A stretch of 64,000 nucleotides of DNA from Bacteroidales bacterium (GCA_024681475.1 JAILAT010000047.1:1-64000); one strand, 5' to 3'; shown: positions 52,213-60,949, counted from the first letter of the stretch. The notes: generated from the letters alone by a model not told the origin. Numbers and translations: made by a program.

Positions 52213-52899
52213 TCAATCTGCGTAATGTGTAGGATCTGCCACCCCTGCGAGGGCAAAAGCCTCTTTGCGCTCCTGGCAGGTGCCGCACTTGCCGCAGTGC
52301 TTTTCGCCGCCTTTGTAGCAGGAATAGGTGGTGGAGTAATCGATGCCCATCTGCGCCCCTCTCTTCACTATGTCGCTCTTGCTCAGGTGAGTATAGGGAG
52401 CCAGGATATCCACACCTATGTAGGTGCCTTCGCGCATGGCCTGGCTCATGGCGTCGATGAACGGCGCGCGGCAGTCGGGATAGATGGCGTGGTCGCCGCC
52501 ATGGTTGGCGATGAGCACGTGGCGCAGATTGCGACTTTCGGCGATGCCACACGCGATGGACATCATAATGCCGTTGCGGAACGGCACCACCGTAGAGCGC
52601 ATGCTCTCTTCGTTGTAGCCTCCTTCGGGTATTGCCTCGGCGCTGTCGATGAGCGACGAGGTGAAGTGTGTCTTCACGAAAGGCAGCTGTATGATCAGCT
52701 GCTCGATACCCAGCAGTTTGCAATGCTTTTCGGCGCAAGCAATCTCACGCTGTGCATGATTGCTGCCATAGTCGAATGTCACTGCCAGCGCAATGCGTTG
52801 CTGCTCTTCGTAGAGCAGCGTGGTCGAATCTAAGCCACCTGAGTAAATTATCACCGAGTCCTTGGCCTCTGGCGATGCAGATAATTCATTGTATATCAT
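52213..52899 (-). CDS. queC: 7-cyano-7-deazaguanine synthase
   Basis: 228 residues. QueC uses ATP and ammonia to make preQ0 from CDG. P-loop IIYSGGLDSTTLLY at about residues 17-30, RSTVVPFRNGIMMS, and zinc cysteines in SCYKGGEKHCGKCGTCQERKEAF. First gene of the operon; its start lies 2 nt from the riboswitch candidate. Confidence 0.95.
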   Translation of the reverse strand: MIYNELSASPEAKDSVIIYSGGLDSTTLLYEEQQRIALAVTFDYGSNHAQREIACAEKHCKLLGIEQLIIQLPFVKTHFTSSLIDSAEAIPEGGYNEESMRSTVVPFRNGIMMSIACGIAESRNLRHVLIANHGGDHAIYPDCRAPFIDAMSQAMREGTYIGVDILAPYTHLSKSDIVKRGAQMGIDYSTTYSCYKGGEKHCGKCGTCQERKEAFALAGVADPTHYAD

Positions 52900-52901
52900 G
52901 T

Positions 52902-52937
52902 CCTTGTTTTGTTAAAGGGGGTTGTCAAGTACCCCTG
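52902..52937 (-). promoter_or_regulatory. preQ1-I-type riboswitch in the queC leader
   Basis: Read leftward: stem 1 is CAGGGG pairing with the C-run CCCCC(U); loop 1 (TACTTGACAA) contains CTTG; the A-rich tail TTAACAAAACAAGG contains CAAG, which pairs with CTTG to form the pseudoknot of preQ1-I riboswitches. From memory, the tail matches that of the well-studied Thermoanaerobacter tengcongensis preQ1 riboswitch. The pseudoknot would hide AAGGA directly before the queC ATG, so preQ1 would block translation of the operon. Confidence 0.85.
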
Positions 52938-52947
52938 TTCGGCACTG

Positions 52948-52955
52948 CAAAAATA
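52948..52955 (-). promoter_or_regulatory. -7 box TATTTTTG for queC-queD-queE
   Basis: The reverse complement of CAAAAATA. Transcription would start near 52941, so the leader of about 42 nt is almost only the riboswitch. Confidence 0.75.
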
Positions 52956-53094
52956 CACATATCCTTCAACATGGCCAAACTTTTCTTTGCCAATACCTTA
53001 CTTTCATGGCTGTGTGTTTTGTGGGGAGCCTCCTCTCCCCTACCCTGTGTGCATTTTTTTTAGCTCTGTTGTCTTGCCATTCAGCTTTTTTTTG

Positions 53095-53102
53095 TATCTT
53101 TG
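53095..53102 (+). promoter_or_regulatory. -7 box TATCTTTG for the 53129 gene
   Basis: TATCTTTG lies 27 nt before the ATG at 53129, and shows that the longer open frame from 52922 is not the protein. Confidence 0.7.
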
Positions 53103-53128
53103 TAGTTGCGAACCTAGTGCTCGATTTT

Positions 53129-53581
53129 ATGGAACAAGTTGTAATACAATCTGATATGGCTAATCTTCAAGAAGTGGAATGCTTCTTGGACCACGTTTGC
53201 GACACCTATAACATTAATAATTATGCTGCCACCATCTCCATGTCGCTCCTTCAGGCTGTGGAGAACGCAATCGTTCATGGCAATGGCTGCGATGTGCAGA
53301 AAAATGTGACTGTCACAGCAGACACCTGCCGCGGAGGCATCGAATTTATTGTCGAAGACCAAGGTGAAGGGTTCGAATACCAGCAATTTGGCGCACTTCC
53401 CCAGCAGGGCAGGGGAGAGGGCCTCTTCGTGATGAAGTCCCTTTCCGACCAGCTCACTTTCGAGAACGGCGGCAGTCGCGTCAGGATGCGTTTTGTCATC
53501 AGCGGCATCGAGCCGTCGAAGGCATTGGAGCGCATCGTCATCCTCAACAACTTTTATGCCCGCCATCATGCCATGGCGTGA
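53129..53581 (+). CDS. Anti-sigma-factor-type ATP-binding protein (RsbW/SpoIIAB-like)
   Basis: 150 residues. A GHKL-type ATPase with the N-box SLLQAVENAIVHGNG, G1 box EDQGEGF and G2 box GRGEGLFVMKSL. Such small kinases bind and inhibit sigma factors or phosphorylate STAS-domain partners, though in Bacteroidetes the partner is often elsewhere; none is adjacent. Cytoplasmic. Confidence 0.87.
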   Translation: MEQVVIQSDMANLQEVECFLDHVCDTYNINNYAATISMSLLQAVENAIVHGNGCDVQKNVTVTADTCRGGIEFIVEDQGEGFEYQQFGALPQQGRGEGLFVMKSLSDQLTFENGGSRVRMRFVISGIEPSKALERIVILNNFYARHHAMA

Positions 53582-53849
53582 CAGCATCACCTTGTCGACA
53601 ATGGTTCGCCCCACTAGTTTCGCATCGCAACTTTTCCTGACCTGCCGCGTCCGTTGTCGAACCATCATTGACCTCTCATGGCTGCCAAATTCGGCGACCA
53701 CCTATCCAAAAAACGTCAACCGCTCGATTCTCATTGAGGAATAAATCGTCTGTTTTAACTATAAAACATTGATTATCAATCATTCTACTAGCTAGACGCA
53801 AACAACAATATCAAGACTCCAAAAAATCAATTAACCCCCCCCTTGCAAT

Positions 53850-54317
53850 ATGGCTATCACGTTCACCAACCAAAATGTGAATTTTTCACTGAAAAATAAG
53901 ATGCTCATCAAAAAATGGCTCAAGCAGCTTGTTGAGAGTTATGGCAAACGGATGGGTGATGTCGCTTATTCGTTTTGCGACGATGATTACATCCTTGACG
54001 TGAACCGCACCTATCTTGACCACGACACTTACACCGACATCATCACATTCGACTATGTCGAGGACAATCTCATTTCGGGCGACATACTGATTAGCATTGA
54101 GCGCGTGGCCGATAATGCAGCACAATTTGGGGTTACTTTTGAGCAGGAGCTGTGTCGTGTTCTCAGCCATGGAGTGCTCCATCTGCTGGGCTTTAAGGAC
54201 AAGAGCAAGCGCGATGCCGCGACGATGCGAAACAAGGAAGAAGAGGCCTTAAAGCTCTTGGAAACAGTACGTAAGGCCAATTGTTCCACGTGGAACACTA
54301 TTGTCTACCATCGCTAA
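53850..54317 (+). CDS. ybeY: Endoribonuclease YbeY (rRNA maturation factor)
   Basis: 155 residues. YbeY acts in 16S rRNA 3'-end maturation and ribosome quality control. YTDIITFDY and SHGVLHLLGFKDKSKRD are visible. The usual zinc motif HGxLHLxGxDH lacks its third His here (GFKDKS instead of GYDH), as seems common in Bacteroidetes. The last 12 codons contain a parS-like palindrome (54282-54297). The 268 nt before the gene have no clear feature. Confidence 0.92.
   Translation: MAITFTNQNVNFSLKNKMLIKKWLKQLVESYGKRMGDVAYSFCDDDYILDVNRTYLDHDTYTDIITFDYVEDNLISGDILISIERVADNAAQFGVTFEQELCRVLSHGVLHLLGFKDKSKRDAATMRNKEEEALKLLETVRKANCSTWNTIVYHR
54282..54297. other. parS-like site inside the 3' end of ybeY
   Basis: TGTTCCACGTGGAACA, a perfect 16-bp palindrome, differs from TGTTnCACGTGAAACA only at one A-to-G position and restores full symmetry. 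Confidence 0.75.
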
Positions 54318-54342
54318 TTTGCACATTGGGAGAACAGGAATC

Positions 54343-56223
54343 ATGCAGTTTGAACCTTATGAAATAGTCGTTGTCGGCGGAGGCCATGCAGGAGCGGAAG
54401 CGGCTTCTGCTGCCGCCCATCTGGGCTGCAAGACGCTGCTCGTCACCCAAAATATCGACACCATCTGTCAGATGTCGTGCAATCCTGCAATGGGTGGCGT
54501 GGCGAAAGGACAGATAGTCCGCGAGATCGACGCTCTTGGCGGCGTCTCGGGTGTGATGACGGATATGGCCACCATCCAGTTTCGCATGCTGAACCGCTCC
54601 AAGGGTCCTGCCATGTGGAGCCCCAGGGCGCAGTGCGACAAGGCGCTCTTCTCACGCAACTGGATTCATCAGCTGCAGAACACACCCAATCTGGCAATCT
54701 GGCAGGACGAGGTGGTGGACCTCCTTGTCGAGGGTGGTGCCGTCAGCGCCGTTGTGACACGGATGGGCATCACCATTCCCGCCCAGGCAGTGGTGCTCAC
54801 CAACGGTACTTTCCTGAATGGTACCATCTTTATCGGTGAGACCTCTTTTGGCGGCGGCAGGATAGGGGAGAGGGCCGCCGTTGGATTGTCCGACAGACTG
54901 CGCGACATGGGTTTTGAGGTCGAGAAGCTGAAGACCGGCACCCCTGTACGTATCGACGGCCGTACCATCGATTTTTCGCAGCTGGAGGTGCAGCCTGGCG
55001 ATGAGGAGCCCATGCATTTTTCTTTCGACCCGACAGTGCCAAAACTGAGCGAGCAGGTGCCCTGCTACATCGCCAACACCAACGAGCGGACCCACGACAT
55101 TCTCCGTACAGGTTTCTCGCGATCACCGATGTTCACTGGCCGTATCCAAGGACGCGGTCCACGCTACTGCCCTTCCATCGAGGACAAGATTGACCGTTTT
55201 GCCGGCAAGGACCACCATCAGCTGTTTGTGGAGCCGGAAGGACTCCGGGTCAACTCCTATTATCTCAACGGATTCTCCTCGTCGTTGCCGCTGGAGGTGC
55301 AACTTGAGGCTCTCAACAGTATTCGTGGCTTCGGGCAGGCGCAGATATTCAAGCCCGGCTACGCCATAGAGTATGACTATTTCCCTCCTACGCAGCTGAC
55401 GTATACCCTTGAGACCAAGAAGGTTGAGAACCTGTATTTTGCAGGTCAGATTAATGGCACTACAGGTTATGAGGAGGCGGCATGCCAAGGTTTGATGGCA
55501 GGCATCAATGCAGCGTTGAAACTACGCGGACAGCAACCTTTTGTGTTGCGTCGCACCGATGCCTACATCGGCGTCCTTATTGACGACCTGGTGACGAAAG
55601 GTGTCGACGAGCCCTACCGCATGTTCACCTCCCGTGCTGAATACCGCATCCTGCTACGGCAGGACAATGCCGACGAGCGCCTGACGCCCCTTGCTCATGC
55701 GATAGGCTTGGCCTCCGACGCCCGCATGCGTCGTGTCGACGAGAAGAGAGGTTATGTTGCACAGCTTGAAGAGACTTTCCGCCAAGTCTCCGTGCTGCCG
55801 TCGGAAGTCAACGGTTTCCTGGATGAGCACCAGTCGGCCCCCATTCAGCAGAAGCTGCGTCTGCACAATCTGCTGCTGCGTCCTGAACTCAATATGGCGA
55901 TGTTGTTGCCACTCTCTGACGAGGTGAAGAATTGTGTCGACCATTTTCCTGACGACCTACGCCAGGAGGTGTGCGACGAGGCGGAGATACTGATCAAATA
56001 TAGCCGCTATATCGAGAAGGAGCGTACCGTGGCAGAGAAGATTTTGAAATACGAGGAGCTGCCCATTCCCGCCCATTTCGACTACCAGCATTTCCAGGCG
56101 CTCTCGTTCGAGGCGCGCGAAAAGCTGTCCTCGTTGCGTCCCGTCACCATCGGTCAGGCCAGCCGTGTCAGCGGCGTGTCGCCGGCCGACATCTCGATCC
56201 TGCTCATCGCGCTAGGCTTCTAG
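54343..56223 (+). CDS. mnmG: tRNA uridine-5-carboxymethylaminomethyl modification enzyme MnmG
   Basis: 626 residues from the ATG at 54343 (MQFEPYEIVVVGGGHAGAEA). With MnmE it modifies the wobble uridine of several tRNAs. FAD-binding VVVGGGHAGAEAA, SCNPAMGGVAKGQIVREIDALGG, LTNGTFLNGTIFIG, KTGTPVRIDGRTIDFS and the C-terminal helical domain are all seen. mnmG (gidA) is commonly near oriC, and here it lies between two parS-like sites. Confidence 0.97.
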   Translation: MQFEPYEIVVVGGGHAGAEAASAAAHLGCKTLLVTQNIDTICQMSCNPAMGGVAKGQIVREIDALGGVSGVMTDMATIQFRMLNRSKGPAMWSPRAQCDKALFSRNWIHQLQNTPNLAIWQDEVVDLLVEGGAVSAVVTRMGITIPAQAVVLTNGTFLNGTIFIGETSFGGGRIGERAAVGLSDRLRDMGFEVEKLKTGTPVRIDGRTIDFSQLEVQPGDEEPMHFSFDPTVPKLSEQVPCYIANTNERTHDILRTGFSRSPMFTGRIQGRGPRYCPSIEDKIDRFAGKDHHQLFVEPEGLRVNSYYLNGFSSSLPLEVQLEALNSIRGFGQAQIFKPGYAIEYDYFPPTQLTYTLETKKVENLYFAGQINGTTGYEEAACQGLMAGINAALKLRGQQPFVLRRTDAYIGVLIDDLVTKGVDEPYRMFTSRAEYRILLRQDNADERLTPLAHAIGLASDARMRRVDEKRGYVAQLEETFRQVSVLPSEVNGFLDEHQSAPIQQKLRLHNLLLRPELNMAMLLPLSDEVKNCVDHFPDDLRQEVCDEAEILIKYSRYIEKERTVAEKILKYEELPIPAHFDYQHFQALSFEAREKLSSLRPVTIGQASRVSGVSPADISILLIALGF

Positions 56224-56267
56224 GAGAGGGTAGGGGAGACGCCCCTTTCCCCCCGTTTTATTCCCCT

Positions 56268-56283
56268 CGTTTCACGTGAAACA
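56268..56283. other. parS-like site after mnmG
   Basis: CGTTTCACGTGAAACA matches TGTTnCACGTGAAACA except for the first base. A DnaA-box-like TGTTGATAA lies at 56327-56335. Confidence 0.75.
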
Positions 56284-56296
56284 ATGTTTGTAACTA

Positions 56297-56403
56297 TCAT
56301 GGTCTATGATAGTTGGGTGCTGATTTTGTTGATAACCCCCTTTTTGGAGGCTAAAATGGGAGGGAAAAGAATCCATCGCGGTCTAAATATCATAGACCAT
56401 GAT
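56297..56403. repeat. Inverted repeat pair between mnmG and the WbqC-like gene
   Basis: ATCATGGTCTATGAT at 56297-56311 and its exact reverse complement ATCATAGACCATGAT at 56389-56403 lie 77 bp apart. The left copy also forms a small hairpin with its neighbours (AACTATCAT-GGTCT-ATGATAGTT). The right copy overlaps the last codons of the leftward gene. Confidence 0.7.
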
Positions 56404-57079
56404 TTTTAGCAGCCAGCAGTCGGAGGTAGTCGCTGGCTTCGGGACCGAGATTGAAAAGCAGGTCGAGGCAGCTGACATTGGGGATGAAATCCATACGGTC
56501 GGCGAACACCTGCTGGTATTCTGGAAAGACGATTGTTTCGTCGGGGTGCTTGTACGAAAAGTCTCCACGATGATCACTGGAAGTGTTTTCGGCAGCCAAA
56601 TAATCGGTGGAGTAGCTGATGGCGACATCGGCTTTCAGCGCCTTCAGCAGGAACAGGAGACAGGCTTCGTCGAGTTCCCAAAGATACTGGTATCGGCGAT
56701 TGAGAATGTCTATTATCTTGTCGCAATAGTAGAGGTAGAATGGCGACGAGTTGTAGGCGGTCTCAATGGCGCGCAGATGGAGGGTGTTCCACCGCTCGGT
56801 GTAGGCGATCTCTATGTCTCCACTGATGGTATGGTTGCCGTTTGTGCGCACCACGGGCACCGACAGCGTCATCGGCCCGTTGGCGGTCACGATTACTGTC
56901 CGGTTGCGCAGCGTCTGTTTCGGAAATGTTTCGTGTAGCTCCAGCACCACGTCGCTCTGTGCGACAAGTGATGCCATGTAGGCGATGGGCGGGAAATAGG
57001 CGATAGGATAGCGCGTGGCTTGCATAGCCGTAGGTTCTGCCATGGTGCTGTTTTCGGGGTGGTGTTCTTCGGTTTTCAT
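56390..57079 (-). CDS. WbqC-like family protein
   Basis: 229 residues from the ATG at 57079, which overlaps the stop of the preceding gene (ATGA). YPIAYFPPIAYMASLVAQ, LHETFPKQTLRNRTVIV, VPVVRTNGNHT, WNTLHLRAIETAYNSSPFY and FIPNVSCLDLLFNLGPEA fit the WbqC-like family. Some members sit in O-antigen clusters, where a role in sugar assembly is presumed. No sugar genes are near here. Confidence 0.8.
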   Translation of the reverse strand: MKTEEHHPENSTMAEPTAMQATRYPIAYFPPIAYMASLVAQSDVVLELHETFPKQTLRNRTVIVTANGPMTLSVPVVRTNGNHTISGDIEIAYTERWNTLHLRAIETAYNSSPFYLYYCDKIIDILNRRYQYLWELDEACLLFLLKALKADVAISYSTDYLAAENTSSDHRGDFSYKHPDETIVFPEYQQVFADRMDFIPNVSCLDLLFNLGPEASDYLRLLAAKNHGL

Positions 57080-57489
57080 TGTCCGAAGGCCACGGAGATC
57101 AGGTCGTCGTCTTCGAAGTAAAAATCGATATTGCCTTCGGGGAAGGTGATGCGGCGCTCGCCCCAGTCTTCCTGGTCGGCATCCTCTTCGAAATAATTGG
57201 CGGCAATCATCAGCTGGACAATCTCTTTCTCGCCCATGTCGAAAATGGCCTTTCCGAACAGCGTCGTCTCGTCCACTGAGATGTCGATGCACTGCAGCTT
57301 GGGGCTGTCGCCTTCGCAGAAAAGGGTCAGCTCGCCGTCGTTATAGTGCAGCACGGTGGTCATCTCATCGCAGGCGTTGTCGATGGTCTCTATCTCTTCG
57401 GGAGGGCCCATGATGGCCACGATGTCTTCGATGGGCATGTCGAAGTTGATGTCTCCCAGACCTTTTTTGATGTCAATATTGTATTCCAT
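57076..57489 (-). CDS. Conserved hypothetical acidic protein
   Basis: 137 residues, rich in Asp and Glu (NIDFYFEDDDLISVAF, YFEEDADQEDWGER), with no signal peptide or membrane helix. No family recognised. It is translationally coupled to the WbqC-like gene. A TAATTTTG box lies 45 nt upstream. Confidence 0.75.
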   Translation of the reverse strand: MEYNIDIKKGLGDINFDMPIEDIVAIMGPPEEIETIDNACDEMTTVLHYNDGELTLFCEGDSPKLQCIDISVDETTLFGKAIFDMGEKEIVQLMIAANYFEEDADQEDWGERRITFPEGNIDFYFEDDDLISVAFGQ

Positions 57490-57533
57490 TGGTTATGCTT
57501 TTTAATGATGTTGTATTTTGTTTTTCGATGTCA

Positions 57534-57541
57534 CAAAATTA
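57534..57541 (-). promoter_or_regulatory. -7 box TAATTTTG for the 57489 gene
   Basis: The reverse complement of CAAAATTA. Confidence 0.55.
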
Positions 57542-57599
57542 CACAAAAAATACGATACCTGCAAATAATATTTTATTTTTCTTTGTAAGTTGCTTATTA

Positions 57600-57880
57600 T
57601 CAGGGCGAAATATTTTTGCTGCTCTTTGTGGAATACATGATTATTCGCTGTTTTTTGATTGGTAGGCATCCTTGTTTTGTATCCTTGGGTGCCGCCAGGA
57701 TGCCGGGACCCGAAACCGCCAGGAATGAGTGAAGAAAAATGCTCCGATTTTGAGTTTTTTGCCATGAAATACAATGGTTTTTTGCACGAGAAATGACGAG
57801 CAATGACGATGTAGTGTTTAGGTGTAATAAGTTGATTGACAGCTAGTAGTGTTTTTGTAAGATAATACTTTTCAAAAATT
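57600..57880. other. Gene-free stretch before the tRNA-Lys genes
   Basis: About 280 bp with no ORF that I trust. A GC-richer segment (57690-57725, GGTGCCGCCAGGATGCCGGG) lies in AT-rich DNA. TTTTTTGCAC..GAGAAATGA at 57779-57796 resembles 33831-33849, so a dispersed intergenic repeat is possible. Confidence 0.4.
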
Positions 57881-57905
57881 ATTTTGTTGAGAAAGGAAAA
57901 TGTTG

Positions 57906-57913
57906 TATTTTTG
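57906..57913 (+). promoter_or_regulatory. -7 box TATTTTTG for the tRNA-Lys pair
   Basis: TATTTTTG followed by CA, 35 nt before the first tRNA. Confidence 0.7.
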
Positions 57914-57947
57914 CAAACTCATTTTGCGAGCGTATAGGCTTACAAAT

Positions 57948-58020
57948 GACTCAGTAGCTCAGCAGGTAGAGCACATCCCTTTTAAGGATGGGGTCCTGGG
58001 TTCGAGCCCCAGCTGGGTCA
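57948..58020 (+). tRNA. tRNA-Lys (TTT), copy 1
   Basis: GACTCAG pairs with CTGGGTC. Anticodon arm CATCC-CTTTTAA-GGATG gives TTT; T-arm CTGGG-TTCGAGC-CCCAG. A is the discriminator; CCA is not encoded. Confidence 0.95.
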
Positions 58021-58039
58021 CCGAATATTAACGCTTGCA

Positions 58040-58112
58040 GACTCAGTAGCTCAGCAGGTAGAGCACATCCCTTTTAAGGATGGGGTCCTGGGTTCGAGCC
58101 CCAGCTGGGTCA
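58040..58112 (+). tRNA. tRNA-Lys (TTT), copy 2
   Basis: Identical to copy 1 over all 73 nt; 19-nt spacer. Confidence 0.95.
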
Positions 58113-58113
58113 C

Positions 58114-58144
58114 AAAAGAGGGTTGCCATGGCAGCCCTCTTTTG
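58114..58144 (+). terminator. Terminator after the tRNA-Lys pair
   Basis: AAAAGAGGG-T-TGCCATGGCA-G-CCCTCTTTT, a long palindrome ending in TTTT. Confidence 0.85.
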
Positions 58145-58240
58145 TTGCAATAGGTGCTCGGAGGGGTGCGGCGCCGATGCCTTTTTTGCTTGCCGCCACA
58201 CAATTTTTTTGTTTCCTCTGCGTTGTTGCTGTTGACAATA

Positions 58241-60109
58241 ATGATCATGATGACGACGAAGCTAAGATATAGAAGCTGTTTGATGGCCTTGGTGGCGCTA
58301 CTGCTGCTGGCTGGGGCCCCGACGGCTATGGCTCAGCAGAACGACGAGCAGATGGCTTCGTATTACTATCAGCATGGCGAATTCGACAAAGCCATCGAGC
58401 TCTACGAGCCGCTCTACAACAAGACCCAGAATCTCTTCTACTATCAGATGCTCTACAAGTCGTATCGTGAGCTGGGACGGCTGAAAGATGCCGAAAAGCT
58501 GGCCGAGAAGCGGCTGAAAAAGAATCCCAAGGAGCTGGCGCTGTATGTCGACCTCGGCGAGGTGCAGATGCAGCAAGGCGACAAAAAGAAGGCCGAGAAG
58601 AGTTTCGCCTCGGCGCTGGAGAAGGTCTCCTATGACATGAAGGCGGTCAACAATCTGGCAATGGCCTTCGAGAACGTGGGGCGGATGGACTACGCCGTGC
58701 GCACCTACACCACCGCGCGCGAGCGCACGCAAAATCCTTATGCCTATGTCATGGAACTGGCCACGCTCTACCAGAAGCAGGGCGATTACGAGAAGATGAC
58801 GGCGGAATATTTCGGCCTCATCGACCAGCAGCCAGGCCAGGTGGGCAATGTGAAGCTGGCGTTGCAACGTGCTCTTAACGAGACCTCTAACCCCAAACTC
58901 GCCGAAGGCCTCAAAAAGACCCTGGCGGCGCGTATCCGTCAGAATCCCAACAATCGTCAGAATCTGGATATGATGATATGGTTCTCTCTGCAGCAGAAGG
59001 ACTTCCGCTTCGCCCTCACCCAGGCCAAAGCCGTCGATGCCCGTTTTCCCGAAGAGGGGTCGGAGCAGGTGTTGCATGTGGCGCAGATAGCGCAGAACAA
59101 CGAGGACTATGAGGTGGCTTCCGACGCCTATAACTATCTGATAGCAAAGGGGAAAGATGGCAAATACTACTATGAGAGCAGGGTAGGGGCGCTGCTGGTG
59201 AAGCAGGCAGTGGTGGACCGCAACCATGCGTTGACTACCAAGGAGCTGCAGACCCTTGAAAATGAATACGAACAGACCCTCGCCGAGCTGGGCAAGACAC
59301 AGCAGACGGTGCCCATCATGCGCAACTATGCCCACCTGCTGGCCTACTATGACACTCAGGTGCAGAAAGCCGCTGATCTGCTTTACGACATCATCGAGAT
59401 GCCACGGCTTCCCAACAAGACTGTCAGCGAGGTGAAGCTCGACTTGGGCGACCTGCTGCTGTTCTCCGGCGAGATATGGGACGCCTCACTCATCTACAGT
59501 CAGGTGGAGAAGGCCAACAAGAACGAGGTGATTGGCGCTCAGGCAAAATACAAGAATGCGCTGCTTTCGTATTATAACAACGACTTCGATTGGGCCAAGT
59601 CGCAGCTCGATGTGCTCCGCGCCTCGACATCCAAGCTTGTCGCCAACGACGCTATGCAGTTGTCGCTGATAATCAGTGACAATATGGAGGATGACAGCAC
59701 CTACGACATGCTCTCCCTCTATGCTGCCGGCGACCTCTATCTCTACCGTAACCAGCTCGATTCCGCCTGGGCCATGTACGACGCGGTCAACCAGCGCTCG
59801 CTGTCGCACGCCCTGTTCGACGAGATACTGATGCAAAAAGCCAAAATACGCTTGAAACAAGGCCGTTACGCCGAAGCTGACTCCCTGTTGCAGCGTGTCG
59901 TGGACCACTATGCCGAAGACATCCTTGCCGACGACGCGCTGTGGATGCTCGCCGAGCTGAACGAGGGCCCCCTGAACGACTCAGTCAAGGCGCGCGAATG
60001 CTATGAGAAGTTGATACTCGACTATCCTACCAGCCTCTACGTCGACCGCGCACGCAAGCGGCTGGCGGTTCTGCGCGGCAAAGAGAAAATGATTGACAAT
60101 AAGCTATAA
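58241..60109 (+). CDS. Secreted TPR-repeat protein
   Basis: 622 residues from the ATG at 58241; nearby ATGs at 58247 and 58250 are possible. Signal peptide ends near AMAQ. At least ten TPR-type helix pairs follow along the whole length (ASYYYQHGEFDKAIELYEPLY, ALYVDLGEVQMQQGDKKKAEK, MAFENVGRMDYAVRTYTTA, KAKIRLKQGRYAEADSLLQRV). Such periplasmic TPR proteins are common in Bacteroidetes and often scaffold envelope complexes. rsmA follows 17 nt later. Confidence 0.82.
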   Translation: MIMMTTKLRYRSCLMALVALLLLAGAPTAMAQQNDEQMASYYYQHGEFDKAIELYEPLYNKTQNLFYYQMLYKSYRELGRLKDAEKLAEKRLKKNPKELALYVDLGEVQMQQGDKKKAEKSFASALEKVSYDMKAVNNLAMAFENVGRMDYAVRTYTTARERTQNPYAYVMELATLYQKQGDYEKMTAEYFGLIDQQPGQVGNVKLALQRALNETSNPKLAEGLKKTLAARIRQNPNNRQNLDMMIWFSLQQKDFRFALTQAKAVDARFPEEGSEQVLHVAQIAQNNEDYEVASDAYNYLIAKGKDGKYYYESRVGALLVKQAVVDRNHALTTKELQTLENEYEQTLAELGKTQQTVPIMRNYAHLLAYYDTQVQKAADLLYDIIEMPRLPNKTVSEVKLDLGDLLLFSGEIWDASLIYSQVEKANKNEVIGAQAKYKNALLSYYNNDFDWAKSQLDVLRASTSKLVANDAMQLSLIISDNMEDDSTYDMLSLYAAGDLYLYRNQLDSAWAMYDAVNQRSLSHALFDEILMQKAKIRLKQGRYAEADSLLQRVVDHYAEDILADDALWMLAELNEGPLNDSVKARECYEKLILDYPTSLYVDRARKRLAVLRGKEKMIDNKL

Positions 60110-60126
60110 ACGAATACATTTCCACC

Positions 60127-60939
60127 ATGGAGCAGGTTAGGGCAAAGAAGTTTTTGGGACAACACTTCCTGAAGGATGAAGGCATTGCGCAACGCATTGT
60201 CCAGAGTCTGACAGGGTCGACCGCCAACCTGCTGGAGATAGGCCCTGGCATGGGCGTGCTGACCAAATATCTGGTCGACGACAGCCGCTATCATTTCAAG
60301 GTGGTGGAAATTGACATGGAATCAGTCGATTATCTCCATCGCTACTACCCTTCGCTGGAGGTGATAGAGGGCGACTTCCTCAGACTGGACCTAACCACTT
60401 TGTTCCATGATGATTGTGGCGCGTCGGAGCCCTTTGCAGTGATTGGCAATTTCCCCTACAATATCTCCTCGCAGATTCTCTTCCGTGTCTTCGAGGCACG
60501 CCAGCAGGTCCCCGAGGTGGTGGGCATGTTCCAGAAAGAGGTGGCCGAGCGTGTCGCCGCCAAGCCGGGCAGCAAGACTTATGGTATATTAAGCGTCTTG
60601 TTATCAGCTTTCTACGATATCGAGTATCTCTTCACCGTGCCGGAGTATGTCTTCAATCCCCCTCCCAAGGTGAAATCGGCTGTCATCCGTCTGCTTCGCA
60701 ACGACGTAACCTCCTTGGAATGTGACGAAAAGCTCTTTGTGCAGGTCGTCAAGACGGGCTTCAACCAACGCCGCAAGACGTTGCGCAACGCGCTGCGTCC
60801 CATGGGGTTGCCGCTCGATGAGTTGCCCGCCGAGATACTGCAGGCCCGAGCCGAGCAGCTGTCGGTGGCCGACTTTGTGGACATCACCCGGATACTGGAG
60901 AGGCAACGTGCTGCCATGAACGACGTAAACAACATGTAA
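60127..60939 (+). CDS. rsmA: 16S rRNA dimethyladenosine transferase
   Basis: 270 residues (KsgA). It dimethylates two adenines near the 3' end of 16S rRNA. FLGQHFLKDEGIAQRIV, LEIGPGMGVLTKYL, VIEGDFLRLDL, the catalytic NFPYNISSQILF and FNPPPKVKSAVIRL are visible. Confidence 0.96.
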   Translation: MEQVRAKKFLGQHFLKDEGIAQRIVQSLTGSTANLLEIGPGMGVLTKYLVDDSRYHFKVVEIDMESVDYLHRYYPSLEVIEGDFLRLDLTTLFHDDCGASEPFAVIGNFPYNISSQILFRVFEARQQVPEVVGMFQKEVAERVAAKPGSKTYGILSVLLSAFYDIEYLFTVPEYVFNPPPKVKSAVIRLLRNDVTSLECDEKLFVQVVKTGFNQRRKTLRNALRPMGLPLDELPAEILQARAEQLSVADFVDITRILERQRAAMNDVNNM

Positions 60940-60949
60940 TAAGAATATT

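Noticed and set aside
57600..57803. 67-residue leftward frame before the tRNA-Lys genes
   Set aside because: No promoter box or recognisable protein pattern; kept only as an unexplained stretch.
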